A stretch of 64,000 nt of DNA from Bacillus sp. Xin1 (GCF_013314535.1 NZ_JABUAE010000013.1:1-64000), one strand, 5' to 3'. Positions 9,356 through 17,448 are shown, counted from the first letter of the stretch. Program-made: numbers and translations. The notes: generated from the sequence alone by a model not told the origin.

Positions 9356-9457
9356 TTATATAGAGCTAAATTTATCATTGACCGCATTGAGACGCTCAGG
9401 ATTGTTTAACGTCAATGTGCGAACCCCATTCTGCGTATCCACGATAATATGTTCCAT
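9356..9457 (-). pseudogene. N-terminal fragment of enoyl-CoA hydratase/isomerase
   Basis: It starts with ATG behind a strong GAGGAGG site and reads MEHIIVDTQNGVRTLTLNNP then ERLNAVND, the typical beginning of a crotonase-family enzyme of fatty-acid beta-oxidation. It diverges and stops after 33 codons. The start, ribosome site and an upstream FadR-like operator are intact, so the front of a regulated fad gene was kept and the rest was lost. Confidence 0.75.
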
Positions 9458-9560
9458 ATATATCCTCCTCAATATATTAATTTTTAATTAAATTTAAATA
9501 TTATGTTTTAATTATATAAGACTATGACGGGAACTGTTCTGCCTTCAATCAATGAAAAAA

Positions 9561-9578
9561 CGAATGACAATTCATTCA
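9561..9578 (-). promoter_or_regulatory. FadR-like operator
   Basis: On the minus strand TGAATGAATTGTCATTCG matches the B. subtilis FadR box (TGAATGAnTAnTCATTCA) in both half-sites. It lies about 105 bp upstream of the truncated enoyl-CoA hydratase, the kind of gene FadR represses. It is probably a relict. Confidence 0.6.
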
Positions 9579-9600
9579 TTTTATAACTGGAATAAATCTA

Positions 9601-9626
9601 GAGAAAGAGTGTATACTCTCTTTCTC
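9601..9626. terminator. Hairpin downstream of the terC-like gene
   Basis: A perfect 9-bp stem (GAGAAAGAG / CTCTTTCTC). It has no clear T-run on the minus strand, so termination activity is uncertain. Confidence 0.4.
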
Positions 9627-9739
9627 AGTAATCTGATCCCCATTAATGAGGCATCTTTATTCGTCATCTTTAATATTTGTATTATATAATGTATTTAAGT
9701 GATTTGCATACAAGTTATTTTACACTTATCTTTTAGGAT

Positions 9740-10501
9740 TTATCTGAAAGACTGATTTCTTGGTATAAACCAACCAATTAGTGCAATACCGACTAAAACT
9801 CCATAGAAAATCAGAGTCCAAGCTGTACTGTGTGGAAAATCATGGTCTAAGATACCAATATCCTCATGGGCAAGGGTAATTACAGCAAGTTTGACACCCA
9901 CCCATGCAACAATTGCATATGCCGTTGTTTCCAATGCTGGACGTTTTTCAAGAAGCTGTACAAACCAGGTTGCTACAAACTTAATCAAAATAAGACCAGC
10001 AATCCCTCCAAGAATAACAACCAAGAACTGTCCTCCATCCATACCACCGAAATCGTCTAGTGGTGAATCTGGAAGGCCTAGGGCAAGAGCAACTGCCGCT
10101 AGAATTGAATCAATTGCAAAAGCAAGGTCAGCTACTGCAATCTTTCCTACTGTGGGCCAGAAACTTTTACCTGCAGATTCCTTTTCATCGTCCTTATGAA
10201 TATTCTTATTGTCTTTTCCGAACCGCGCCTGAATGATGTGCTTTAATCCTAGGTAAAGAAGATAAGCCGCTCCTATTGCCTGTATCTGCCAGACATTTAC
10301 AATAAATGAAATGGCAAAAAGGGTAGCAAATCGAAAAGCAAAGGCCGTAATGATTCCGTAATTTATCGCTCTTTTTTTCTGATCTTCAGGTAAATGCTTG
10401 GCTATAACTGCTAGTACAAGAGCATTGTCTGCCGATAGCAATCCTTCTAATCCTATTAGAATTAACAATGCCCAAGCATACTCTAGCCATAATGACTCCA
10501 T
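9740..10501 (-). CDS. TerC family integral membrane protein
   Basis: A 253-aa protein with about seven membrane segments. The TerC signature acidic residues are visible: EGLLSADNALVLA near residue 20 and VADLAFAIDSILAAVA near residue 125. TerC proteins of Bacillus (YkoY, YjbE, YceF types) export Mn2+ and help metallate secreted proteins. A hydrophilic Lys/Asp/Glu loop (KDNKNIHKDDEKE) splits the protein after segment three. The ribosome site is GGAGAGAAT. I see no clear yybP-ykoY manganese riboswitch upstream. It lies in the IS-bounded block beside a CNNM protein, another putative metal transporter. Confidence 0.88.
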   Translation of the reverse strand: MESLWLEYAWALLILIGLEGLLSADNALVLAVIAKHLPEDQKKRAINYGIITAFAFRFATLFAISFIVNVWQIQAIGAAYLLYLGLKHIIQARFGKDNKNIHKDDEKESAGKSFWPTVGKIAVADLAFAIDSILAAVALALGLPDSPLDDFGGMDGGQFLVVILGGIAGLILIKFVATWFVQLLEKRPALETTAYAIVAWVGVKLAVITLAHEDIGILDHDFPHSTAWTLIFYGVLVGIALIGWFIPRNQSFR

Positions 10502-10768
10502 CCAATTCTCTCCTTTCTAAAACTAATAATCATGTAAAGTTAACAATTGAAGAAAGAAAGTATGTTATTGGTTCACCACCTGTGTTCTATAGATTATTTG
10601 ATCATTCCCTCTAACTATTTTACAATTTGAAATTCCGGGTTTTGAAGTTTGTCATAATCTCCCTTAATAACCTATAAAATACGCTTTAAACATGTTTTTA
10701 ATAAAGAAAATCATCTCAAATTTGTTGTATTTTAGAGGTGTGTGATTTGATATTATTCTGAAGATTTT

Positions 10769-12040
10769 TCACTCCTCAGAGCTGTTTTTATGTGCTACTT
10801 CGTTGCCCTGAATTTCAACTTTAACCTTTCTTACTCGTCTATCTACTACTTCATCAACACTTATCTTTAATTTTTCATAATAAAATGAATCTCCTTTTAA
10901 AGGAATCGCTTCAAGCTTTTCGAGAATCCATCCTCCTAATACAAAATAGGCACTTTTAGGTAAGGATACATGCATCAACTCAGCGAAATCACGTAAAGGG
11001 TATTGAGCATCAAAAATGTATACATTTTCATTTATTTGAGATACTAATTTCTTCGATCCCTCATTTTCATCTAATATTTCACCAACAATCATCTCTAAAA
11101 TATCCTCCAAAGTTACGAGACCTATTGTTACTCCAAATTCATTTAAAACAATTGCCATACGCATTTTGTCTTTTTGCAAGCGCGGTAATAGAGCTGAAGC
11201 CTTCATAGATTCCGTTACGTACAATGGTTCTCTTAGCAGGTCTTTAATATTTATCTCTTTATACTTTAGCAAATGCGATAAAAATTCCTTCTTAGATAAA
11301 AATCCAATAATATTATCCATACTCTTTTCATAAACAAGAATTCTTGAAAAGCGCTCTTTAAAAAAAACTTTTGTTATTTCTTCAGTGGTTAAGGTGATAT
11401 CAATAGCAACAATATCCACACGTGGGGTTAAAATTTCTTTCAAGGAGATCTCATCTAGATTCATTGATCGATGGATTAGTTGGCTTTCTACAGCATCAAT
11501 TACTCCCTCTTCCTTACCCATATTTATAATTAATTTTATTTCTTCTTCAGTGATAGAAGGTAATTTATTATTATTTGAAAACAATTTTGTGAACAGTATT
11601 TTTGAACTGAGGAGAAGAGAATTTATAGGGGCAAGCAGTTTATTTAAAACATATATAACATTTGATATAGCTAAAGAATAGGATTCTGCATGATTCTTCG
11701 CTAATGATTTCGGAATGATTTCTCCAAATATCAATATCAGAATACTCATGACCACTGTACTTATCCATACACCAATATTTCCACCAAATATATCAGTCAA
11801 CAATTTAGTTGATATACTTGCCGCTGCAATGTTCACAATGTTATTTCCCACTAGAATTGAAGAAAGTGATTTATCGAAATTTTCGGGTTTAGTAAGATAA
11901 AGAGCTGTATCACTTCCTCTTCTTCCTTCGTTAACAAATTTTTTTAACCTTACTTGATTCACACTCGCTAAAGCTGTTTCTGCTGATGCAAAGAATGAGG
12001 ACAATAAAAAGAGAAAAACTAAAAGAATGAGTGAAAACAT
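10769..12040 (-). CDS. CNNM/HlyC-CorC family membrane protein with CBS domains
   Basis: A 423-aa protein. An N-terminal CNNM (DUF21) membrane domain carries SSFFASAETALASVNQVRL and ILVGNNIVNIAA. Two CBS domains (residues about 190-310) and a C-terminal CorC/HlyC domain (VVDRRVRKVKVEI) follow. Members such as MpfA export Mg2+ in Firmicutes; older annotation calls them haemolysins. I chose the ATG at 12040 because GGAGGTGATATTG precedes it; an ATG 45 bp upstream has no such site. A paralogue lies at 27114-28367. The gene follows a terminator at 12104-12129, so it has its own promoter. Confidence 0.9.
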   Translation of the reverse strand: MFSLILLVFLFLLSSFFASAETALASVNQVRLKKFVNEGRRGSDTALYLTKPENFDKSLSSILVGNNIVNIAAASISTKLLTDIFGGNIGVWISTVVMSILILIFGEIIPKSLAKNHAESYSLAISNVIYVLNKLLAPINSLLLSSKILFTKLFSNNNKLPSITEEEIKLIINMGKEEGVIDAVESQLIHRSMNLDEISLKEILTPRVDIVAIDITLTTEEITKVFFKERFSRILVYEKSMDNIIGFLSKKEFLSHLLKYKEINIKDLLREPLYVTESMKASALLPRLQKDKMRMAIVLNEFGVTIGLVTLEDILEMIVGEILDENEGSKKLVSQINENVYIFDAQYPLRDFAELMHVSLPKSAYFVLGGWILEKLEAIPLKGDSFYYEKLKISVDEVVDRRVRKVKVEIQGNEVAHKNSSEE

Positions 12041-12103
12041 CAATATCACCTCCAAAAAATAAATTTTTTCTTTTAACGATTTCAAAAATTTAAATAAAAT
12101 GAT

Positions 12104-12129
12104 AAAAAAAGGGAATATACCCTTTTTTT
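12104..12129 (-). terminator. Terminator of the three-gene unknown cluster
   Basis: The stem AAAAAAAGGG / CCCTTTTTTT gives a T-run on either strand. It separates the three small paralogues from the CNNM gene. Confidence 0.75.
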
Positions 12130-12213
12130 GAAATCATACCCACAGACGCCTGGGGCAAGCATAAGATTTAAAACTTACATTTTTATATCCAGAAATTTGA
12201 TATAAATCCAAAC

Positions 12214-12444
12214 TCATTTTTGCTTGGATTTGATTTCAATTATAAATTCAATCATGTCAATTCTTTCACCGGTCGCCACAAAAACACTACTATTTGATTT
12301 ATTGGTAAAATGGGCAAGACCTTCTAGTTTATCGTACTTTACAAATGTGTCAAATCCAGAGATATCTTCCCCACTCATCAATATTTGTTTTACAAGTGTA
12401 CCTGGAGGGGTTTCTTCCAACAGCCGACAGATTGGATGAGACAA
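12214..12444 (-). CDS. Unknown small protein, paralogue 1 of 3 (TTG start)
   Basis: A 76-aa protein of no recognised family, last of three tandem paralogues. The shared pattern is an N-terminal helix (PICRLLEETPPGTLVKQIL), then short strands: GEDISGF, FVKYDKLEGLAHF, SSVFVATGERIDMIEF. An ATG upstream at 12468 is in frame but encodes the Shine-Dalgarno sequence itself (AAGGAGGAAACTAAA). The TTG eight bases after that site is therefore the likely start, as in both sister genes. Alternating strands ending in IDxIEF recall small Sm-like beta barrels, but that is speculation. Confidence 0.75.
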   Translation of the reverse strand: MSHPICRLLEETPPGTLVKQILMSGEDISGFDTFVKYDKLEGLAHFTNKSNSSVFVATGERIDMIEFIIEIKSKQK

Positions 12445-12507
12445 TTTAGTTTCCTCCTTTACTCTCAATTACTTTACTATATTTCATTCATATAGCCTGG
12501 CTTATTA

Positions 12508-12831
12508 TTACTCAGACTTTGTTTTAAAGTTGAGTATCGGTTTCGGTATCGGTTTCCTTATCGGTTCCCGTACCGGTTTCAGTACCGGTTTCCTTATCGG
12601 TTTCGCTTTCGGTTTGCTTTCGGCTGCGGATACAAACTCAATTTTGTCAATTTTCTCGCATATTACCACAAAAATATCATTAGACTCTTTACTGAAATAA
12701 GCAAGGCCTGATAATCTATCAAACTTTACAAACTTCCCAACTCCTGATACTTCTTTTCCATTGATTATTAGTTCTTTTACAAGTGTATATGGGGAAGCTT
12801 GTTTCAATAGAAGACGGATAGAATTAGACAA
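12508..12831 (-). CDS. Unknown small protein, paralogue 2 of 3, with KP-repeat tail
   Basis: A 107-aa protein. Residues 1-68 align with the other two paralogues (INGKEVSGVGKFVKFD, IFVVICEKIDKIEF). It alone carries a C-terminal tail of repeated Lys-Pro units (KPIRKPVLKPVREPIRKPIP), encoded by roughly 12-bp tandem repeats rich in CGGTTTC at about 12540-12620. The tail is strongly basic and extended, suiting contact with nucleic acid, membrane or peptidoglycan. The TTG start follows AAGGAGGAAATCAAA. No signal peptide is seen. Confidence 0.75.
   Translation of the reverse strand: MSNSIRLLLKQASPYTLVKELIINGKEVSGVGKFVKFDRLSGLAYFSKESNDIFVVICEKIDKIEFVSAAESKPKAKPIRKPVLKPVREPIRKPIPKPILNFKTKSE
12538..12624 (-). 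repeat. Tandem ~12-bp repeats encoding a Lys-Pro tail
   Basis: The plus strand reads as degenerate copies of CGGTTTC plus 5 bases (CGGTATCGGTTTCCTTATCG and so on), in phase with the reading frame. The repeats give alternating KP(I/V)(R/L/P) units. Copy number is likely to vary between strains. Confidence 0.7.
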
Positions 12832-12887
12832 TTTGATTTCCTCCTTTGCTTTCAATTATTTTACTTTATTTCATTCATATGACAGTC

Positions 12888-13112
12888 CTATTTTTTGTTC
12901 TCGATTTCGGGTATAAATTCAATCATGTCAATTTTTTCAGCGATTGCCACAAAAACACTATTAGATTTATTGGTAAAAAAAGCCAAACCCGTTACTCTAT
13001 CATACTTTACAAATTCCTCAACTCTTGATACATCTTCTCCATTGATCATTAGTTCTTGTATAAGAGTACCTGGAGGGGTTTGTTCCAATAGCAGACAGAT
13101 TGGATTAGTCAA
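12888..13112 (-). CDS. Unknown small protein, paralogue 3 of 3 (TTG start)
   Basis: A 74-aa protein and the promoter-proximal member of the three tandem paralogues. It is closest to paralogue 1 (PICLLLEQTPPGTLIQELM, FVKYDRVTGLAFFTNKSNS, VFVAIAEKIDMIEF). The start is TTG at 13112 behind AAGGAGGAAATCAAA; the ATG at 13154 would put the ribosome site inside the gene. Sequence upstream of each start is also shared among the three copies, which shows duplication of a unit including the ribosome site. Family and role are unknown. Confidence 0.75.
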   Translation of the reverse strand: MTNPICLLLEQTPPGTLIQELMINGEDVSRVEEFVKYDRVTGLAFFTNKSNSVFVAIAEKIDMIEFIPEIENKK

Positions 13113-13346
13113 TTTGATTTCCTCCTTACTTTCAATTACTCTACTATATTTCATACCAGCAGCTTTTGCCTGTGCGTTTATTACAGAATAATAAAATATG
13201 CGTTAGTTTAATCAAAATATTGGGAAAATATCTTTTTTCATCCTCTATTAATCTCTCATTTTTTACATACTCTTTCTTTTCATTCATCAATTGTCCAAGC
13301 ATCGCAAGATCATAATCATATATTAATATATATAGGAGGTGAAAAA

Positions 13347-13556
13347 ATGCATCAATTAATGCTATTTATTTTCCTGGCAGTCTTTTTCATTCTTGAGCTG
13401 ACACTTTTAAGAATACTTTTTGCAAATCAAATTAATAAGATCTTTAACATATTATCTGAAGGTCAAAAATTTTCTCCAGATAATGTCTATTCAAAGAAAA
13501 ATATGAATCCAAATTCTGTTTTAATTAGAGCATTTAATCCTAAAAAATACTACTAG
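13347..13556 (+). CDS. Small membrane protein
   Basis: A 69-aa protein with one N-terminal membrane segment (LMLFIFLAVFFILELTLLRIL) and a basic hydrophilic tail rich in Lys and Asn, ending NPKKYY. The start has a perfect AGGAGGTG site. It is divergent from the three unknown paralogues and about 75 bp upstream of the Na/Pi cotransporter gene, so it may be its leader gene or a small partner. No family is recognised. Confidence 0.65.
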   Translation: MHQLMLFIFLAVFFILELTLLRILFANQINKIFNILSEGQKFSPDNVYSKKNMNPNSVLIRAFNPKKYY

Positions 13557-13630
13557 TCCCATAGGAGGCTAAACCTTTGCATTGCATGTTCATGGTAAAC
13601 AATATCGATTAATTAGAAAGGAGGTTAAAG

Positions 13631-14572
13631 ATGCTAGAATTATTTCTCTTTCTGCTATTTATAGGACTATTCATTTATGGAATGTTCTTATTTGGCAAGG
13701 GACTATTTAATTTTTCAGGAGAATCCCTTAATAAATGGCTATTTACTATAACGGGTGCACCATGGAAAGGTCTAATAATAGGTACTCTAGTCACAGCTGT
13801 TCTAAATAGCAGTTCTGCAGTAATGGTCATTACAATTGGGCTCATTTCCGCCAGAAAACTGACATTTCCACAAGCCATTGGAATTATACTCGGTACTAAT
13901 ATTGGTACAACTGTAGATGCAGAAATTATTACGCTGGACATTGATTCGCTCATCATTCCTATGGCAGTTGTCGGTGGAGTGTTTGCATTGATAAAAGGAA
14001 AAATCCTCCGCAGTTCAGGGTTTATTTTACTTGGTTTAGCTGCCGTCTTTGGAGCTATGTGGGGATTTGAATATTTAGCATCCTCATTGTTAGAAATGGA
14101 ATTCGTTAACCAAATGCTTCTAACTATAGGTAATAATTCCTTTTATGCTGTTTTAGCCGGAATAGTAATTGCAGGAACGATTCAATCAAGCAGTGCTACT
14201 GTAGGAATTACAATGGGATTCCTTACGTCAGGTATTATGGAGTTAGATACAGCCGTTGCGATTATGCTGGGGGCTAATATTGGTACATGTGTAGATGTAT
14301 TATTTGCTGGTTATGTCTCACGTGTAAAGGAATCGCTACTTACTGCCTGGGCTCATGTATGGATTAATATATTAGGAGTTGCTGTATTTTTCCCTTTCAT
14401 AGGATGGCTTACTGACCTTGGTCAACTACTGTCCTCCCATCCAGATGTTCAGCTAGCACATGTTAGTGTTATCTTTAATGTATTAGTTTCACTTCTATTC
14501 CTGCCATTTACAAATCAATTTGCAAAATTTATTTTAAAAATACACGATCGTAAAAAGAACCCTTCGTTATAA
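13631..14572 (+). CDS. Na/Pi cotransporter family protein (NptA-like)
   Basis: A 313-aa membrane protein with about eight segments. The two inverted half-repeats of type II Na+/phosphate cotransporters are visible through VLNSSSAVMVITIG near residue 58 and TIQSSSATVGITMG near residue 185, each followed by a LGTNIGT/LGANIGT motif. It is expected to take up phosphate with sodium at the membrane. The length matches short bacterial members that lack the C-terminal PhoU-like domain. The ribosome site AAGGAGG precedes the ATG. No terminator is seen before the IS remnant at 14647. Confidence 0.88.
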   Translation: MLELFLFLLFIGLFIYGMFLFGKGLFNFSGESLNKWLFTITGAPWKGLIIGTLVTAVLNSSSAVMVITIGLISARKLTFPQAIGIILGTNIGTTVDAEIITLDIDSLIIPMAVVGGVFALIKGKILRSSGFILLGLAAVFGAMWGFEYLASSLLEMEFVNQMLLTIGNNSFYAVLAGIVIAGTIQSSSATVGITMGFLTSGIMELDTAVAIMLGANIGTCVDVLFAGYVSRVKESLLTAWAHVWINILGVAVFFPFIGWLTDLGQLLSSHPDVQLAHVSVIFNVLVSLLFLPFTNQFAKFILKIHDRKKNPSL

Positions 14573-14646
14573 GGTCCAGGGGCAAAGTAGCAAATAGTGA
14601 TACGTTATTTCTACTCTGTCCCATTCATGTGTTTTACTAGTTATCT

Positions 14647-14755
14647 GGTTTTGGTGCAAAAACCTTAAAACAATTGCAATTAATCTCTGAAGCTTGGACA
14701 TCCTGATACTATTACTCTTAAAAAGGACGTGATCAGCATGGAAAAGCAAAACATA
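14647..14755 (+). mobile_element. Remnant left end of an IS6-family (IS240-like) element
   Basis: It begins GGTTTTGGTGCAAAAAC and matches the copy at 7648-7725 for about 78 bp. After a GGACGTGATCAGC leader it reads ATG-GAA-AAG-CAA-AAC (MEKQN), which resembles the start of IS240-type transposases as I remember them. The rest of the transposase is missing, and the sequence runs into the terminator of the next operon. Confidence 0.6.
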
Positions 14756-14803
14756 AAAAACGCCGATTATGCAGTATTCTCCTGCTTCATCAGCGTTTTT
14801 TTC
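14755..14803 (-). terminator. Terminator of the quinone-stress operon
   Basis: An imperfect long stem (AACGCTGAT...GCAG / CTGC...ATCGGCGTT) is flanked by A- and T-runs just downstream of the FMN reductase stop. Confidence 0.75.
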
Positions 14804-14814
14804 AGAGTATAAAA

Positions 14815-15390
14815 TTAAAAATCATATTCCGCATCTTTTATTTGGCGAATGCCTGCATATGCGTCAACAAGTAGTACTGTATCTTCCACTAAACGCTCCA
14901 TCCGGAAAAGAATATCATCATTGATGATTTCTTTTCGGTGGAAATCTTTTTCTTCAATAAATACATACGTTGGGACAATATGCGCCTTCATATAGGATAA
15001 AATTGGTTTTAACTGCTACTCCACCATTAAATAATGCTTCGCTGTTCCGGCTGTAACAAGCATGCTCACCACTTTATCTCGAAAAGCGTTAACTGGTAAT
15101 AAATCAAAAATATTTTTTAATGTCGCTGGAATAGATGCTTGAAATGTTGGTGTCCCCATAATAATTGCATCTGCTGCCATGATTGTTTCCGTTACATACT
15201 TTGTATCCCCTTCATATTCCCAATAATTTCGCCCATCACTAAAGACCATTTCATATTCTGCAAGGTCTAGTAATGTGATTTCTGCATTGGGATATTTTTC
15301 ACTTGCCAATTTCAACGTATAATCTATCGCTGTTCTTGTTTTAGAACCCACATTAGAACCTGCAATTCCTACGATTTTCACTCTATGCAC
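14815..15390 (-). pseudogene. NADPH-dependent FMN reductase interrupted by an amber codon
   Basis: The 5' part encodes 124 aa of a flavodoxin-like FMN reductase (VKIVGIAGSNVGSKTRTAID flavin loop, then GTPTFQASIPATLKN). A TAG stop sits at 15016-15018. The same frame continues without shift for 66 more codons (QLKPILSYMKAHIVPTYVFI to EYDF) to a natural TAA at 14815. One CAG-to-TAG change explains this. The full protein would be about 191 aa, normal for SsuE-like enzymes that feed reduced flavin to monooxygenases such as the adjacent LLM protein. Loss of the C-terminal third probably inactivates it. Confidence 0.85.
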
Positions 15391-15396
15391 CCCTTA

Positions 15397-16455
15397 TTAT
15401 TTCGCTGTATGTTTCTTAATAGTTGGTATTACTTTTGTGGCAATCAACTCAATGTTTTTCGCTACCTTTTCAAATGGTACGCCGCCAAAGTCAATTTGTG
15501 CCATAAAACGCTGCTGACCATATAATTCATGTTGATAAAGTACTTTTTCAATAATTTGCTCTGGGCTACCAATCATTAGTGCATCTCGATAATCTGTAGC
15601 TTGTGCGAATTGTTGCTTTGGATAGCCCCCGCCACGTAATGCGAGCATTCCAGCATTAATATGTGGATAATATTCACGAAGTGCATCTTGTGAATTTTCT
15701 GCTGTATACAATAAACTTGTAGTTGCAATTGGTAAAGTTGCTGGATCAAAACCACTTTGCTCTGCTGCTTCACGGTACGCATCTACCGATCCCTTAAAGT
15801 TGACAGCAGGACCACCAAGTGTTGTCAGCATCATCGGTACACCCGCATATCCAGCCTTAATTGCGCTAGCAGGTGGGCCACCTACTGCACGCCAAATCGG
15901 CATATATCCACCTTCTGGTTGTGGTAAAATGGTTGCATTTTTCAGTGGAGCACGAAATTGACCTTCCCACGTTACTTTTTCCTCATTATTTAACTTCAGC
16001 AATAGCTCCATTTTTTCTTCAAATAACTCTTCATAATCACGCACATCATAACCAAGCAAATCATATGCACCTACACGTGAACCACGTCCAGCAACAATTT
16101 CAGCTCTGCCGTTTGAAATTAAATCAAGTGTAGCAAAATCTTCGTATACACGAACAGGATCCGATGTACTTAACACTGTTGCCGAACTAGCAATTTTAAT
16201 ATTTTTTGTCGCCTGTACAATTGCCCCTAAAATGACCGTATGAGCCTGAGTTGTAAAGTATGTTTGATGGCTTTCCCCAACAGCAAATACATCAAGTCCT
16301 GCTTCATCGGCTAACTTACTTGCCTCAATTAATTCTCGAATGCGCTGCTCTGCACTAATTTTTGAACCTGTATGTGGATTTGGAATATGATCCCCAATCG
16401 AATATAAACCAAACTCAATCCCTTTACTTGTATCTATACGATATTGTTTCATCAT
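15397..16455 (-). CDS. LLM class flavin-dependent oxidoreductase
   Basis: A 352-aa bacterial-luciferase-like monooxygenase. It begins IEFGLYSIGDHIPNP, contains AVGESHQTYFTTQAHTVILG and the flavin-site pattern DLISNGRAEIVAGRGS, and ends with the usual substrate-lid helices. Such enzymes oxidise small organics with FMNH2 and oxygen, and a flavin reductase is encoded just downstream. The start at 16455 or the adjacent Met at 16452 follows AAAGGAGAG; an ATG at 16476 lies within the previous gene. It is the third gene of the MarR-dioxygenase-LLM-FMN reductase operon. Confidence 0.88.
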   Translation of the reverse strand: MMKQYRIDTSKGIEFGLYSIGDHIPNPHTGSKISAEQRIRELIEASKLADEAGLDVFAVGESHQTYFTTQAHTVILGAIVQATKNIKIASSATVLSTSDPVRVYEDFATLDLISNGRAEIVAGRGSRVGAYDLLGYDVRDYEELFEEKMELLLKLNNEEKVTWEGQFRAPLKNATILPQPEGGYMPIWRAVGGPPASAIKAGYAGVPMMLTTLGGPAVNFKGSVDAYREAAEQSGFDPATLPIATTSLLYTAENSQDALREYYPHINAGMLALRGGGYPKQQFAQATDYRDALMIGSPEQIIEKVLYQHELYGQQRFMAQIDFGGVPFEKVAKNIELIATKVIPTIKKHTAK

Positions 16456-16468
16456 TTCTCTCTCCTTT

Positions 16469-17410
16469 TTAATCAAGTGGTGTTAACTTCCCTTCGATTT
16501 CTGCACGTCGTTCTTCTAAAAATGGTGGTAAATCTAACACTTTACCAAGTTCTTCTACTTTTGAATCTATAGTAAATCCAGGTCCATCTGTTGCAATTTC
16601 AAATAAAATACCATTTGATTCCCGGAAATATAAACTTTGAAAATAAAAGCGGTCTACAATCCCTGTTGAATGAAATCCATTTTCTTTAACAACCTCTTCC
16701 CAATAACGTAACTCTTCTTCGTTTTTCACTCGGATTGCTAAATGATGAATACTTCCTCTCCCAGGCTTTTCCTTTGGTCCTTCTTTTTGTTTCACAACAA
16801 TTTCTCCAAATGACTGTCCATGAACAGCCTGGTAAATTGCCTCTCCATCAGAACGAGATGCTTCTACATAACCAAACATATCCTTTAATGTTTTCCCTAA
16901 ACTCTCTAAGTCTCGTACTGTGATTTCAACAGTTCCCATACCTAAAATACGATGCTCATTCTCTACAGCAGAACCATCCCATGCAGACCAATACGCTGGT
17001 ACCTCTTCCTCTTTATTATTTAACAATACCAATCGTAATCCATCTGGATCTTCAAAATGTAAAGCATCTCGACCAACATATGTTGTAATTTCACTATGCT
17101 TTACATCCAATTGTTCAAATCGTTTTTTCCAAAACGCAAGACTTTCAAGCGATGGAACAAGTAAACCAATTTGTGTGATTGCATTTGTACCACCAGTTGT
17201 TCTTCCTGCCATAGTCATTTCAAAAAATGAAAGTTCTGTTCCCGCACTACCTGTTAAATCTCCATAAAATAAATGATACATTTTAGGATTATCTTGATTC
17301 ACAGTCTTTTTTACGCGGCGTAGTCCTAATACTTTTTGATAAAATTGATTATTCAGTTGAGCATTTTTCGTAATCATTGAAATGTGATGATGTCCAGGAA
17401 TTTTATACAT
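16469..17410 (-). CDS. Ring-cleaving dioxygenase (MhqA/MhqO-like glyoxalase fold)
   Basis: A 313-aa protein with two VOC (glyoxalase/extradiol dioxygenase) modules. Metal ligands are likely HHHISM near residue 6-10, HFED near 140 and a Glu late in the second module. Bacillus relatives (MhqA, MhqE, MhqO) break down hydroquinone-type compounds and are repressed by the MarR protein MhqR. The start at 17410 is preceded by AAAGGAGGAATAAAC; the longer ORF from 17443 has no such site. A 22-bp inverted repeat with ATCANTTGA half-sites lies just upstream. Confidence 0.87.
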   Translation of the reverse strand: MYKIPGHHHISMITKNAQLNNQFYQKVLGLRRVKKTVNQDNPKMYHLFYGDLTGSAGTELSFFEMTMAGRTTGGTNAITQIGLLVPSLESLAFWKKRFEQLDVKHSEITTYVGRDALHFEDPDGLRLVLLNNKEEEVPAYWSAWDGSAVENEHRILGMGTVEITVRDLESLGKTLKDMFGYVEASRSDGEAIYQAVHGQSFGEIVVKQKEGPKEKPGRGSIHHLAIRVKNEEELRYWEEVVKENGFHSTGIVDRFYFQSLYFRESNGILFEIATDGPGFTIDSKVEELGKVLDLPPFLEERRAEIEGKLTPLD

Positions 17411-17426
17411 GTTTATTCCTCCTTTT

Positions 17427-17448
17427 ATCATTTGACTAATCAAGTGAT
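17427..17448. promoter_or_regulatory. Putative MarR operator upstream of the dioxygenase
   Basis: Two half-sites, ATCATTTGA and TCAAGTGAT, form an inverted repeat with a 4-bp spacer. The same ATCANTTGA half-sites recur upstream of the marR gene at 17949-17957 and 17980-17988, so autoregulation is likely. Confidence 0.6.

Noticed and set aside
10502-10740. yybP-ykoY manganese riboswitch upstream of the TerC gene
   Set aside because: I could not find the conserved paired loops; the region is plain AT-rich DNA.
13557-13630. A leader peptide between the small membrane protein and the Na/Pi transporter
   Set aside because: An AGGAGG with a TTG start gives only 11 codons and no regulatory pattern; could be chance.
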